In this document: positions 8,871-18,076 of the stretch, piece after piece
Layout of the letters: each line of letters starts with the position of its first letter
Position numbering within the stretch: position 1 is the first letter of the stretch
Source: Skermanella sp. TT6
GTDB lineage: Bacteria > Pseudomonadota > Alphaproteobacteria > Azospirillales > Azospirillaceae
Reading direction: 5' to 3'
Length of the DNA stretch: 64,000 nt
Assembly (NCBI RefSeq): GCF_016653635.2
Contig: NZ_CP067420.1
Span: 4,180,001 to 4,244,000, forward strand
The notes under the pieces: model-generated
The model's input: only the letters and a program-made list of their open reading frames with translations
Database searches by the model: none
Told to the model about the DNA's origin: nothing
Translations under genes and position numbers: made by a program

Positions 8871-11357
8871 TCAGGCCACCCGCTTCACCCCGCGCTCCCG
8901 GGCGACCTGGTCGATCCGCTCGCTGATGTGCGGGTTGGCCTTCAGGAATTTCCTGAAGTCGCCGGAGCGCAGTTCCAGCAGCGTGCAGTAGGTCAGGGCG
9001 ACCACATCGGCCCGGCGCGGCCCGCCGTCCAGCAGGGCCATCTCGCCGAAGAAATCGCCGCGTCCCAGCCGGATGCGGCGGTCCGGCAGCACCACCTCGA
9101 CCGCGCCCGAGGAGATGAAGTACATGGCGTTGCCGCGGTCCCCGGTACGGATGAAGGTCTGGTCGGGCAGCGCCAGCCGGGACCGCAGGATCTTGGCCAG
9201 CCTTGCCAGGTCCTTCGGCTCCAGGCCGTTGAACAGCGGCACCTGGGCGATCAGGGCGACCTTGTCGAGCCGCAGGTCCAGCTTGGGCCGCCGGTCGGCC
9301 TCGCGCCGCCGCACCTCGACGCCGCGGCGAAGATCCTCGAACAGTTCCTGGCCGATCAGCCCGTCATGGAACAGGCTCTCGTATCGGGCGATCTCCCGCC
9401 GCAGCGCGAACTTGCGCAGGAACCGCTGGCTCAGCGCCTCGGCATACTCGGGATATTGCAGCTCCAGCGCGTCGAGCGCCTTGGAGGAGGCTTCCATCCG
9501 TCCGCCCAGCACCTCCCCCAGCAGTTCGGCGACGCGGTCCCCCAGCAGCGGCTTCAGGCTGCGGCTGTTGAAACGGATCAGCTCCTCCAGCACCAGCCGG
9601 CGCACCAGGAACTTGTCGAACCGCTTCGACACCTGCCGGGCCAGGGGGCGCTCCACCCCGGTCCAGCGGTGCAGCGAGTATGCGAACCGGAACGCCCGCG
9701 GCAGGCGCAGGATCTTGCGCGCCGCACGGTTGTAGCCGATCCGGCCGCCGGTGCGGGCTCCGTCATAGATTTCCCCGGCGTTGCGCAGCAGCGCCTCGAT
9801 GATGTCGCCCGGAACGGTCTGGAGGCCGTGGTGCTCCAGCACCAGCTGGCGTTCGCGGTTGGCGAGCGAGATCAGGCCCAGCGTGATCCGGTCGCGGTCG
9901 GAGATCCGCTCTTCCAGGCTGCCGGCCGAGGTGACCTCCGCGATCCGGGCGTCGTAGGGCTTCTGGATCGCGCGGGCGACGGTCGGGGGGAACTCGTATT
10001 CCTGGGCGGTCTCCTGGACCGAGTCGCGGACTTCGGCGAGCGATAGGGCCAGGACCTGGGTGCGAAGCGCCTGGTTGAGCGGCGACAGCCGGTTCAGCCC
10101 GAGCAGCTTGATCACGGTGCGCAGCGTCGTGCCGTTGACGAACAGGGTGAACAGCACGAAGCCGGTCGCCAGCACCGTCACCAGCCGCTGCTCCTCGCCC
10201 TCGATGCCGCGCGCCTCGGTCACCGACAGGGCCAGCGCCAGGGTCACGGCCCCGCGCAGCCCGCCCCAGGTCAGCACCAGCTTGTAGGAATTGCTGATCC
10301 TGGCGCTGAGCTTCAGCAGGGTGAGCGGCGGCAGCAGCAGGAACAGGACCAGCGCGCGCGCGACCAGCGCCGCCACGACCATCACCAGCAGCAGGAAGCC
10401 GTCATGCGCGCTGACCCCCACCAGAAGCTTCGGCACCATCAGCGCCGCCAGGATGAACACCAGCGACCCCGCCAGGAAGGCCACCTGCTCCCAGACCGCG
10501 TCCAGGTACGCCCACCCCGACGGCGACAGCCGGGAGCGGCTGCCCGCGCCGAACACCAGCCCGGCCACGGCCACCGCGACGACGCCGGAGACCCCCAGGA
10601 AATGGTCACCGGTGACATAGATCAGGTAGGGCAACGCCAGGGTCAGGGTCACCTCCGCCGTGCGCCTGCCGCGCAGCAGCGGGATCACCGCCACCGCCAG
10701 CCGCGCCCCGACGATTCCCAGCACGGTGCCGCCGCCCAGGTCCAGCGCCAAGTCCCAAACGCCCATCAGCAGGTCGGGCTCGTCGCCCGAGACGATCATC
10801 TCCAGCAGCACGTAGAAGATCGCGATGGCGGCGGCGTCGTTCAGCAGGCTCTCGCCCTCGACCAGCCGGACCAGCCGCGCCGGCGCCCCGATGTCGCAGA
10901 AGATCGCGATGACCGCCGCCGGATCGGTGGTCGCCACGATCGATCCCAGCATCAGGCAGACCACCAGGGGCACCCCCGCCAGCGGCCACAGCGCCAGCCC
11001 GATCACCGCGGTGGCGACGAACACGGCGACCACCGCCAGCAGAAGGATCGGGGCCGCGTCCTCCATCATCCGCCGGACGTCGATCGTCAGCGCCGCCTGG
11101 AACAGCAGCGCCGGCAGGAATACCAGGATGTATGTGGAGGAGCTGAACGACATCTCGGCGATGGCCGACGCCGCCTCCCCGACCATCCGCGGCTCCCCGG
11201 TCGGGACGAGCGTCACCGCGGCGGCGGCGATCGCGACTCCGACCGCGGCGAGCAGCACGGAATGGGGCAGCCGCAGCCGGTCGGCCAGGGGTTGAAGGAC
11301 GCTGGCGACCACGAGCAGGGCGCTGATGACCAGGATGAAGAGGATGAGGTCGTTCAA
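8871..11357 (-). CDS. CPA1-type Na+/H+ antiporter with C-terminal cyclic-nucleotide-binding domain
   Basis: 828 residues. The first ~410 form about 12 hydrophobic segments of the sodium/proton exchanger family, with conserved TTDPAAVIAIF and GESLLNDAAAIAIFY motifs (ion-binding Asp in the ND pair) and WGGLRGAVTLALAL. A ~270-residue helical linker follows. The last ~120 residues are a cyclic-nucleotide-binding fold (LALPDQTFIRTGDRGNAMYF, then GRGDFFGEMALLDGGPRRA, whose FGEMALL and RR match the phosphate-binding cassette). This is a known NhaP-like architecture; cAMP or c-di-nucleotide gating is inferred. The start is TTG with no good Shine-Dalgarno site, so the N-terminus is uncertain. Confidence 0.9.
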   Translation of the reverse strand: MNDLILFILVISALLVVASVLQPLADRLRLPHSVLLAAVGVAIAAAAVTLVPTGEPRMVGEAASAIAEMSFSSSTYILVFLPALLFQAALTIDVRRMMEDAAPILLLAVVAVFVATAVIGLALWPLAGVPLVVCLMLGSIVATTDPAAVIAIFCDIGAPARLVRLVEGESLLNDAAAIAIFYVLLEMIVSGDEPDLLMGVWDLALDLGGGTVLGIVGARLAVAVIPLLRGRRTAEVTLTLALPYLIYVTGDHFLGVSGVVAVAVAGLVFGAGSRSRLSPSGWAYLDAVWEQVAFLAGSLVFILAALMVPKLLVGVSAHDGFLLLVMVVAALVARALVLFLLLPPLTLLKLSARISNSYKLVLTWGGLRGAVTLALALSVTEARGIEGEEQRLVTVLATGFVLFTLFVNGTTLRTVIKLLGLNRLSPLNQALRTQVLALSLAEVRDSVQETAQEYEFPPTVARAIQKPYDARIAEVTSAGSLEERISDRDRITLGLISLANRERQLVLEHHGLQTVPGDIIEALLRNAGEIYDGARTGGRIGYNRAARKILRLPRAFRFAYSLHRWTGVERPLARQVSKRFDKFLVRRLVLEELIRFNSRSLKPLLGDRVAELLGEVLGGRMEASSKALDALELQYPEYAEALSQRFLRKFALRREIARYESLFHDGLIGQELFEDLRRGVEVRRREADRRPKLDLRLDKVALIAQVPLFNGLEPKDLARLAKILRSRLALPDQTFIRTGDRGNAMYFISSGAVEVVLPDRRIRLGRGDFFGEMALLDGGPRRADVVALTYCTLLELRSGDFRKFLKANPHISERIDQVARERGVKRVA

Positions 11358-11557
11358 GTCTGAAACCCGGTATGCGTCGATCAGGAAAACGGAAGACGGT
11401 GCGCACGGCCACGGTCAAGATGCACCAACGAGTCCCCTTGGGTCCGGAACAATCTGCGGATCGATCATGACGGACTTGTGGCCGGGAACCGGATGGTGCA
11501 TCAAAGGTGGCATGGCCGATACCATCGAGGTAACGCCGGCTTCAGGATAGCGCATCC

Positions 11558-11713
11558 ATGGTTCGAATTACCGCTTTACTTTGCCTGCTCATTAATCTGT
11601 GCGGCTGCGGCATAGTGGGCACGACGGTCGGGGCCGTCACCACCGTCGGCTCCGCCGCCGTGACGGTGACCGGCGCCGCCGTGGACATCGTGACATACCC
11701 GATTTCCGACTGA
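11558..11713 (+). CDS. Very small outer-membrane-type lipoprotein
   Basis: 51 residues. An N-terminal hydrophobic signal (MVRITALLCLLINLCGCG) has a lipobox ending at Cys16 or Cys18. The rest is a Val/Thr/Gly/Ala stretch ending AAVDIVTYPISD. Such short GTTVGAV-rich lipoproteins recur in Proteobacteria, with unknown function. AGGA lies about 11 bases upstream. It converges with the GMC oxidoreductase gene and is followed at once by a hairpin repeat that may serve as terminator. Confidence 0.7.
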   Translation: MVRITALLCLLINLCGCGIVGTTVGAVTTVGSAAVTVTGAAVDIVTYPISD

Positions 11714-11744
11714 GGCTGCCGCGGCCTATTCGTGGCCCCAACGA

Positions 11745-11830
11745 GGGATATCGGGGTCAGACCACCATTTCCCTCGAAGGTTGTCGGCTCGAAGAGCTTT
11801 CGGGAAATGGTGGTCTGACCCCGATATCCC
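11745..11830. repeat. Hairpin repeat element, copy 1 (29-bp perfect arms)
   Basis: Arms 11745-11773 and 11802-11830 are a perfect 29-bp inverted repeat around a 28-nt loop. The core GGTCAGACCACCATTTCC is shared with the elements at 15564-15645 and 53306-53392, but the loops differ. It lies between the convergent lipoprotein and GMC genes. It behaves like a REP-type palindrome. Confidence 0.85.
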
Positions 11831-11849
11831 GGCTCCGGACAGCCGTGAG

Positions 11850-13445
11850 TTACGCCAGCTTGCCGATCAGGTGGTCCGCCAGGCGAACGGCCAGGGTCAC
11901 GATGTTCATCGTCAGCATCGTGGCTCCCGACGTCGGGAACACCGACCCGCCGGCGACGTACAGGTTCCGGATGCCGTGGACCCGGCAGTTCTCGTCCACG
12001 ACTCCGTGACGCGGATCCTTGTGCATCCGGGTCGTGCCCATGAAGTGCGCCGACGAGTCGATGGATGCCGGCCAGGGATCCTCTTCGTTCTCGAACTGGA
12101 CCCGAAGGCGGCCGACTCCGAGCTTGCCGAACTCGCGGGCGACCAGATCCTGGGTCCGCAGGATCGTGTGCTTGTCGATCTGCTGAAGCCGCCAGTCGAG
12201 CACCAGCCGGTTCTGCCCGAGCGAGTCACGCTCGGGGCCGAGCATGACGCGGCTGTCACGGTTGGGCGCCTGCTCCGCGAAATAGCGCATTTCCACGGCC
12301 CGGTAGTCGCTGTTGCCGCTGGCCCGCGCATAGAGCGCCTTGGCGACCGAATCCAGGTCGCCGATCACCTTGCCGAGATTCTCGCCGAGCCGGTCGGGTA
12401 CGCGGCCCTGGATGATCTGCTTGACGATCTTGCGCAGCGCCACGAAACCCGGAGCGTGCTCCCCTTCGTAGGACTCGTCGAGGAAGACCACGCTGTTCAG
12501 CATGCCCTCGCGCTCCTGGACCGGGTAGGTCGGTTGCAGGGCGTTCATGAAGGGCGCGCCGCCGCTCTCGAACCGGGTGGCCCAGGTGTCGAGGCCGTAG
12601 AACCGCACCGTCTCCTTCGGCACCTCCAGCATCGCCCGGCCGGTGCGGATGGTGGTGTGGGCCATGAAATAGCGGCCGACCACGTCATGGTCGTTGCCCA
12701 GCCCATTGGGACGGACCTTGTTGGACAGCAGCAGGAGGCGCGCGTTCTCGATGCCGCTCGCCAGGATGAAGATCCTGGCGGTGAACCGGCAGCCGCGCCC
12801 GCTCACGTCGCGTGTCCGGAGGCCCACGACTTCGGAAGCGTCCTCGCCGGTCTCGATCTCGACGACGTTGGCGTGAAGATAGACCGTGCATTGGCTGCCC
12901 GGTTTGGCCAGATCGGCGCGGTAGGCGTCGCCGAAACGGGTCGGCGGGCTTTTCAGGAAAAGCTTCTCGCCGATCTCCTCGCCGGTGACCGGAATCCGGC
13001 TTCTGCGGAACTTCTCGGATATCTCGGCCCAGTGATCGACCGAATAGTCGTCGGACGGCAGCTCGCAGTAGCGGTAAGCCCGCGGGTAGAACCGTTCGAG
13101 GTCCTTCCTGGAAATCGGCCAGCCGCTGTCGGGCACCCAGGAACGGGTCTCGAAATCGCGCTCGTCGAGCGGAGCGCAGTTGCCGCCCCAATGGCCGGTG
13201 GTGCCGCCGAAATACCGCAGCCGGGTCCACATCAGGTCGACCTTGTGCTGGCTGACGCAGTCGCCGTCGTTCAGAGCCTGGACATCGTCCTCGAAGTCGA
13301 GTCCACCGCTTTCCAGCAGGTTGACCGAGAAATCATGCCCGATCAGTTCCATCGCCAGCGTGATCCCGGCCGCCCCGGCACCCACGATGCAAATGTCGGA
13401 GTCGATCACCGTCCCTTCGGACAAGTTGCGCACATCTGTGATCAT
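11850..13445 (-). CDS. GMC-family FAD-dependent oxidoreductase
   Basis: 531 residues. The N-terminal dinucleotide-binding motif IVGAGAAGITLAMEL is followed by LLESGG (FAD ribose-binding acid). GGTTGHWGGNCAPLD matches the GMC flavin region. The C-terminal GMC domain has HFMGTTRMHKDPRHGVVDE and NLYVAGGSVFPTSGATM. Known members oxidise alcohols or sugars (choline and glucose dehydrogenases and relatives). The substrate is not readable. No Tat or Sec signal is visible, so a cytoplasmic location is likely. It stands alone, read toward the hairpin element. Confidence 0.9.
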   Translation of the reverse strand: MITDVRNLSEGTVIDSDICIVGAGAAGITLAMELIGHDFSVNLLESGGLDFEDDVQALNDGDCVSQHKVDLMWTRLRYFGGTTGHWGGNCAPLDERDFETRSWVPDSGWPISRKDLERFYPRAYRYCELPSDDYSVDHWAEISEKFRRSRIPVTGEEIGEKLFLKSPPTRFGDAYRADLAKPGSQCTVYLHANVVEIETGEDASEVVGLRTRDVSGRGCRFTARIFILASGIENARLLLLSNKVRPNGLGNDHDVVGRYFMAHTTIRTGRAMLEVPKETVRFYGLDTWATRFESGGAPFMNALQPTYPVQEREGMLNSVVFLDESYEGEHAPGFVALRKIVKQIIQGRVPDRLGENLGKVIGDLDSVAKALYARASGNSDYRAVEMRYFAEQAPNRDSRVMLGPERDSLGQNRLVLDWRLQQIDKHTILRTQDLVAREFGKLGVGRLRVQFENEEDPWPASIDSSAHFMGTTRMHKDPRHGVVDENCRVHGIRNLYVAGGSVFPTSGATMLTMNIVTLAVRLADHLIGKLA

Positions 13446-13558
13446 ACTTGGACGTAACCGGATACTGGTTGGCAGGAGAACCTTTGGGGTTCATGAACTA
13501 AGTAGTATCGGACCTGCAATGTCCACTCTCTCTTTCGGGGTGTGGCAGTGGTGCGACT

Positions 13559-14260
13559 CTATCCAGCAAGAAATCGGCGTACCTCTGCGGCAATGCGCTC
13601 CAACATGCGATCGCGCAGCCCCAATTCCGCCAAATGCTCAACCGTATTGAACAAGTAGTCCGAGCAGCGGCCGAACCGCCCTTCTGCCATCGCTATAGCT
13701 TTGATTGTCTCCGCGTGGGTCCAGTCGCCTACATAGCGGGAGTAATTGCGGTTTATCGTCATGGCGATGGCGTTGACCGGCCCCTCTTCGGTTACGGTCT
13801 TCAGCCATCGGGGAACATAGGCTCCGGTTATCATTTCCCGTCGCCACAGCAGGGTCAGTTCATGCGGGGCCTGCTGTTCCGCTATGCGGAAAACCACGCC
13901 GGCGCACTGGCCGCCGCGGTCCAGGCCCAGGAACAGGCCTGGACGCTCCAGCGATCCCCGCCCCATGTCGGCACGCAGGCAGAAGCGCCGGTGATAGCCG
14001 CGGATCCGGGCCGTGCGCCGCTCGACGAAGGCGAAGGTCGGGTTCCAGATCAGGCTGCCATAGGCGAAGACCCAGACATCCCCGCTTCCCGCGGCGTCAG
14101 CCGGACGCGACTTCAGGGTCTGTTCCAGCGAGCGGTCCAGTTCCTCATCGGTCCAGGTCTTCATCCATGGATACGCCTCCATCATCCTGCGGCGGCGATC
14201 CTGGTCGAGAAGTTCCTCGCGGGTCAGCGGGACGGGCATCGGCTGGTCTGGAAAAGGCAT
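13559..14260 (-). CDS. ChaC-like gamma-glutamylcyclotransferase
   Basis: 233 residues, normal length for the family. FAYGSLIWNPTF is the substrate-binding YGSL motif. IRGYHRRFCL, RPGLFLGLDRGG and LLWRREM follow the ChaC pattern. Known members release 5-oxoproline from glutathione in the cytoplasm. ATG at 14260 is chosen because the longer upstream frame overlaps the DUF2336 gene and reads as noncoding. The Shine-Dalgarno site is poor, and ATG at 14239 or 14317 is possible. It follows the DUF2336 gene on the same strand. Confidence 0.85.
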   Translation of the reverse strand: MPFPDQPMPVPLTREELLDQDRRRRMMEAYPWMKTWTDEELDRSLEQTLKSRPADAAGSGDVWVFAYGSLIWNPTFAFVERRTARIRGYHRRFCLRADMGRGSLERPGLFLGLDRGGQCAGVVFRIAEQQAPHELTLLWRREMITGAYVPRWLKTVTEEGPVNAIAMTINRNYSRYVGDWTHAETIKAIAMAEGRFGRCSDYLFNTVEHLAELGLRDRMLERIAAEVRRFLAG

Positions 14261-14355
14261 GAAGGCAGCAATCGTACCGGAAGCGGAAAGGCGGCGATGC
14301 CGAACGTCGTCAAGCATCGCGGCTTTTTCAACGCCTGTACAGCCGGCAGGCCCCT

Positions 14356-15543
14356 TCAGTGGGCGGCGCGGACGGGATGGAACGGCATTCCCGCCCGCTC
14401 CATCGCCCGCTCGATCACCTCTTCCGACTTCTGGTCGAAAAGCTGGAGCAGCAGGTCGTCGACCATGCGCTCCTCGATCGCGCAGCACTCCTGGAAGACC
14501 CGGGCCAGGACGGCGACCTGGTAATCCTCCCGTCCGGCGTCGTGCCCGTCATAGCCCATCCGCTTGGCCACCTCGATCGCGACGCGGAAGGGCGGCAGCA
14601 GCGCCTGCGGAAACCCGGCTTTCTCGAAGACCGCCCGGAGGCCCAGCGGGCCGTCGTCCCAGACCAGAAGGCGCGCCGTCTCCACCGGGACGCCGGCCCG
14701 CACGCCGAGACCGATGGTGAAGAGATCCAGTTCGCCGGCGCACAGCGCCCGCAGCATCAGGGAGGGGCTGAGACGTCCGTCGCGGTCGAGATGGCGCACC
14801 ATCGCTTCCAGGTCGGCCGTGCTGTCGGCCAGGGGCTTCAGCAGCAGCATGGTCGCGGCTTCCCGGCCGCGCCCGACGATCCCCGCGACCAGAACCGGCG
14901 ACAAGCGGTGCCGTTCCACCAGGCGGCTGCGGATCTCCTCGGACACATAGGCGATCAGCCTCTCGATCACCGCCAGGGACAGGCCGGAGCGCCCGGCCAT
15001 GGCCTCGTTGACCGCGCCCAGGGTGCCGTAACGGTCCAGGGTCCTTTGAAGCGTCGCGTCGCGGATCGTCGCGCCGTCGTTGCGCAGAAGGCGGACGATC
15101 ACCGTGACGTTGTCGGTGTCCACGATGGCGTCGGCGACCCGCGGCGACACCTCCGGGCGCCCGGCGATGGCCAGCTGCTTCTCGGCATCCCGGTCGGCGA
15201 TGACCTGGAGCAGGAGCTCGTCGGTCAGGTGGGGAGCGTTGCGCAGGACCGGGAACGCCACCCGTCCGATGTCGCGCGCCAGCCGGGCGGCCAGCGAGCC
15301 GGTCAGCAGAGGGCTGTTGTGGATCTGCCAGGCCACCGCCTCGCGGACCGCGGCTTCGGCATCCATCGCCAGACGGTGCAGGATGTCGGTCGCGATGGCC
15401 TTCTCGGGCCCGGCGAGCCCGCCTCCCTCGAGATCGGCGACAAGCTTCGACACGGTGGCGATCCGGGCCTCGGACGACGGGTCGGCCAGCAGCCGCTGGA
15501 CGTCGGCATAACTCAGCGCGCAATTGACGGAAGTGGCGGTCAT
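14356..15543 (-). CDS. DUF2336 domain protein
   Basis: 395 residues, mostly short alpha-helical HEAT-like repeats (PEVSPRVADAIVDTDNVTVIVRLLRN-type units; two or more can be recognised). This is the hallmark of the DUF2336 family, found almost only in alphaproteobacteria. Family function is unknown, with a suggested signalling or regulatory role. Soluble, no signal peptide. The start is supported only by a closely spaced AAGGA. A hairpin repeat separates it from the MarR gene upstream. Confidence 0.85.
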   Translation of the reverse strand: MTATSVNCALSYADVQRLLADPSSEARIATVSKLVADLEGGGLAGPEKAIATDILHRLAMDAEAAVREAVAWQIHNSPLLTGSLAARLARDIGRVAFPVLRNAPHLTDELLLQVIADRDAEKQLAIAGRPEVSPRVADAIVDTDNVTVIVRLLRNDGATIRDATLQRTLDRYGTLGAVNEAMAGRSGLSLAVIERLIAYVSEEIRSRLVERHRLSPVLVAGIVGRGREAATMLLLKPLADSTADLEAMVRHLDRDGRLSPSLMLRALCAGELDLFTIGLGVRAGVPVETARLLVWDDGPLGLRAVFEKAGFPQALLPPFRVAIEVAKRMGYDGHDAGREDYQVAVLARVFQECCAIEERMVDDLLLQLFDQKSEEVIERAMERAGMPFHPVRAAH

Positions 15544-15563
15544 GTCCTTCGTTTCCGCTTCGT

Positions 15564-15645
15564 GAAACCGGGGTCAGACCACCATTTCCCCCAAGCGTTC
15601 CATCGCAACAACATTCCAAGGAAATGGTGGTCTGACCCCGGTTTC
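15564..15645. repeat. Hairpin repeat element, copy 2 (26-bp perfect arms)
   Basis: Arms 15564-15589 and 15620-15645 are perfect inverted repeats with the same GGTCAGACCACCATTTCC core as the copies at 11745 and 53306. The loop is 30 nt. It occupies most of the gap between the MarR and DUF2336 genes and could terminate or stabilise the MarR transcript. Confidence 0.85.
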
Positions 15646-15653
15646 CCGGTCCA

Positions 15654-16202
15654 CTAGTCGAAATCGCGCTCGTCGTAGCGGATGATGTCGCTCCAGGCAC
15701 GCTCCAGCCGGCGGAGGGTACGGTACGTGGTGTCGAAATCGGCGTTGTCGTCGTCGGTGCGGATCAGCGCGTCGGCCTGGGTCGCCTCCAGCCGGCGCAG
15801 TTCGCCGCACAGGTTCATGCCCTTCTCGGACAGCCGCAGGCGGGCCGACCGGCGGTCGCGCAGCGACGGGGCCCGGTCGACATAGCCCGTCTCGACCAGT
15901 TGCTTCAGATTGTAGGACGCGTTCGAACCGAGATAGTACCCGCGCTCCATCAGGTCGCGGACCGACAGTTCCTCGGTCCCGATATTCATCAGCATGAGCA
16001 CCTGGACGGGGCTGATGTCGTCGATGCCGACCCGCCCCAGTTCGACGCGGACGACGTCGAGGAAGCGGCGGTGCATGCGTTCGACGATGCGGGCGATATC
16101 GTGGTAGATCGCGGTCGCGGGGGTCCGTCCCGGCCGCTGCTCGTCGGCACCGTCGGAAACCTGATTGGTGGCCGCGGTTTCGGATCGGGAAAAGCCGTTC
16201 AT
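15654..16202 (-). CDS. MarR-family winged-helix regulator, LdtR-like
   Basis: 182 residues. The central winged helix has DISPVQVLMLMNIG, ELSVRDLMERGYYLGSNASY (recognition helix) and VDRAPSLRDRRSARLRLSEKG (wing). The YYLGSNASYNLKQLV stretch is what I associate with LdtR, the alphaproteobacterial MarR regulator tied to L,D-transpeptidase and stress responses. ATG at 16202 sits behind an excellent GAGGGGAAGGGGG site. The longer in-frame extension upstream is rejected. Targets cannot be told from this window. Confidence 0.88.
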   Translation of the reverse strand: MNGFSRSETAATNQVSDGADEQRPGRTPATAIYHDIARIVERMHRRFLDVVRVELGRVGIDDISPVQVLMLMNIGTEELSVRDLMERGYYLGSNASYNLKQLVETGYVDRAPSLRDRRSARLRLSEKGMNLCGELRRLEATQADALIRTDDDNADFDTTYRTLRRLERAWSDIIRYDERDFD

Positions 16203-16568
16203 GCCCCCTTCCCCTCGTCCGATGCGTGCAGCTTCGAACCCGTCGGGCCTGGGAAGCACGCCATTGGACAGCTTTTCCGTCTCAGCCGGCTGAACGCTGT
16301 GTTTGAAGGCCAGTCCGTTGGTAGGCACGTTGTTTTCCTCGTCGAGGTAATAAAGCTGCGCTTCTGTGTTTGGTACCGGGTCCGGCAGTCGGCCGTCTCC
16401 TCCCAGCGGTATTCCGAGCGGGAATTTGTCGCCAAATTCGAATTATTCTTATATGCGATTTTCCCGCTCATTCTTCCCATCCCCGACAGGGTAAAACCCG
16501 TACTTACATTCGTCTCTTACCCTTGCCCAGAGTTGTAAAAGAACCGTAAATCCGCTGTATTTATCTTG
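16203..16568. other. Intergenic region between the MarR gene and galE
   Basis: About 366 bases, AT-rich from about 16430 to 16560, with no supported gene. It lies 5' of the MarR gene and 3' of galE, so it most likely holds the MarR promoter. I see no clear terminator or operator palindrome. Confidence 0.35.
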
Positions 16569-17594
16569 CTACCCCACAGCGACCAATTCGCGAACTGGTC
16601 CGGACTCGTATCCGCCGGGGTTGCGGCAGCGCCAGTCCCAGGCATGTCGGATAATCGTTTCCAGATCAGGGAAACGCGGATCCCAGCCGAGATCCCTGCG
16701 GATCCGCTCGCTCGATGCGATCAGGACCGGCGGATCGCCGGGGCGCCGCGCGCCGACCTTCACCGCGATGTCGCGCCCGGTCACCCTGCGGGCCGTCTCG
16801 ATGACCTCGCGCACCGTGTAGCCCCTGCCGTTGCCGAGGTTGTACCGGCAGCTCCGGTGATCCAGCGCCGAGAGGACCCGGATATGCGCATCCGCGAGAT
16901 CGGAGACGTGGATGTAGTCCCGGATGCAGGTGCCGTCATGGGTCGGGTAGTCGTCGCCGAAGATCTCGATGTGCGGCCGCTTTCCCGCCGCGACGTCGAG
17001 CACCAGCGGAATCAGGTGCGTCTCGGGATCGTGGTCCTCGCCCAGGTGTCCGTCGGGATGGGCTCCCGCTGCGTTGAAATAGCGCAGGCAGGCCGAGTGC
17101 ATGCCATGCACCTTGTCGGCCCAGTGCAGGATCCTTTCGATCATGAACTTGGATTCGCCGTAGGGGCTGCCGGGATCGATCTCGGTGTTCTCGTCGATCG
17201 GCATCCGATCCGGCATGCCGAACAGGTTGGCGGTGGACGACAGCACGAAGCGCCGGACGCCGTTGTCGGCAGCGAACTGCACCAGGTTCAGGGCGTTCAC
17301 CACGTTGTCGTGCAGGTAAAGGTGCGGGTTGCGCATCGACTCCCCCACCAGGGAGTTCGAGGCGAAGTGCAGGATGGCATCGAAGCGGAAGGCGCTGAAC
17401 AGGCGGGTCAGCGTCGCCGGACTGGCGAGATCGCCCTCCACCAGCTCGGCCTCGGCCGGGACGGCGGCACGGTGTCCCTGCTGCAGATTGTCGAAAACGA
17501 CCACCGAATAGCCGCGGGCGACCAGTTCGGCGACGCAGTGGCTGCCGACGAATCCGGCGCCGCCGGTGACCAGAACCGTTTCCTGATGAGGCAT
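16569..17594 (-). CDS. galE: UDP-glucose 4-epimerase
   Basis: 341 residues, an extended SDR. It has NAD-binding [18 protein letters not shown], a catalytic Ser/Thr in SSTANLFG and Tyr/Lys in [19 protein letters not shown] and [18 protein letters not shown] are typical of GalE. It interconverts UDP-glucose and UDP-galactose, and so feeds galactose into surface polysaccharides. ATG at 17594 has AAGGAG upstream; the longer frame is rejected. It is divergent from the type I secretion and glycosyltransferase locus, which it probably supplies with precursor. Confidence 0.92.
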   Translation of the reverse strand: MPHQETVLVTGGAGFVGSHCVAELVARGYSVVVFDNLQQGHRAAVPAEAELVEGDLASPATLTRLFSAFRFDAILHFASNSLVGESMRNPHLYLHDNVVNALNLVQFAADNGVRRFVLSSTANLFGMPDRMPIDENTEIDPGSPYGESKFMIERILHWADKVHGMHSACLRYFNAAGAHPDGHLGEDHDPETHLIPLVLDVAAGKRPHIEIFGDDYPTHDGTCIRDYIHVSDLADAHIRVLSALDHRSCRYNLGNGRGYTVREVIETARRVTGRDIAVKVGARRPGDPPVLIASSERIRRDLGWDPRFPDLETIIRHAWDWRCRNPGGYESGPVRELVAVG

Positions 17595-18076
17595 GTAAAG
17601 CTCCTTTATTGAGCCGCGCCAAGCCCCGGAGGGCACAGGAGGACTTCCGATCCTTCCTGCCGCGGTTTCGGCGACTCTTGATGCGGGAAACTCTGAAGGC
17701 CGGCTGGTTCCGGCCTCATTGAGCACAAGAATTATCACGCGATTATTACTGGCAAGTTAATGCATCATCAGTACATACTTGAATATTAACCAATTTTATT
17801 TGGCAAAAAGCATTGCGGACATTCAAACAAACCAGTCGGAATTTCGTTTGAATCCAGTTGCAATCCCGTCGCGCCGGCGTACCGCCCGGATCCGGGCCGG
17901 CTCTTCATATCCGGCCGATCAGTACGCCATTTTGTTTCGAATTTGTCCCATTATTCAAAGAAAACCGAAGGCTTCGACCGGCTCGATTGTGCGGGAAACG
18001 GCCGTTTAACGCCCGTTTAACAATTTGCCCCAATATTGCATTGCACCCAGCGCCCGCTTTGGAGCTCGCCCCCTGC
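17595..18076. other. Divergent promoter region between galE and the secretion locus
   Basis: About 480 bases, strongly AT-rich around 17720-17860, with no supported gene. It should hold promoters for both galE and the 18-34 kb locus. I do not see a convincing -35/-10 pair or operator that I can name. A reading frame through 17858-18076 is an upstream extension of the ABC transporter and is rejected. Confidence 0.4.
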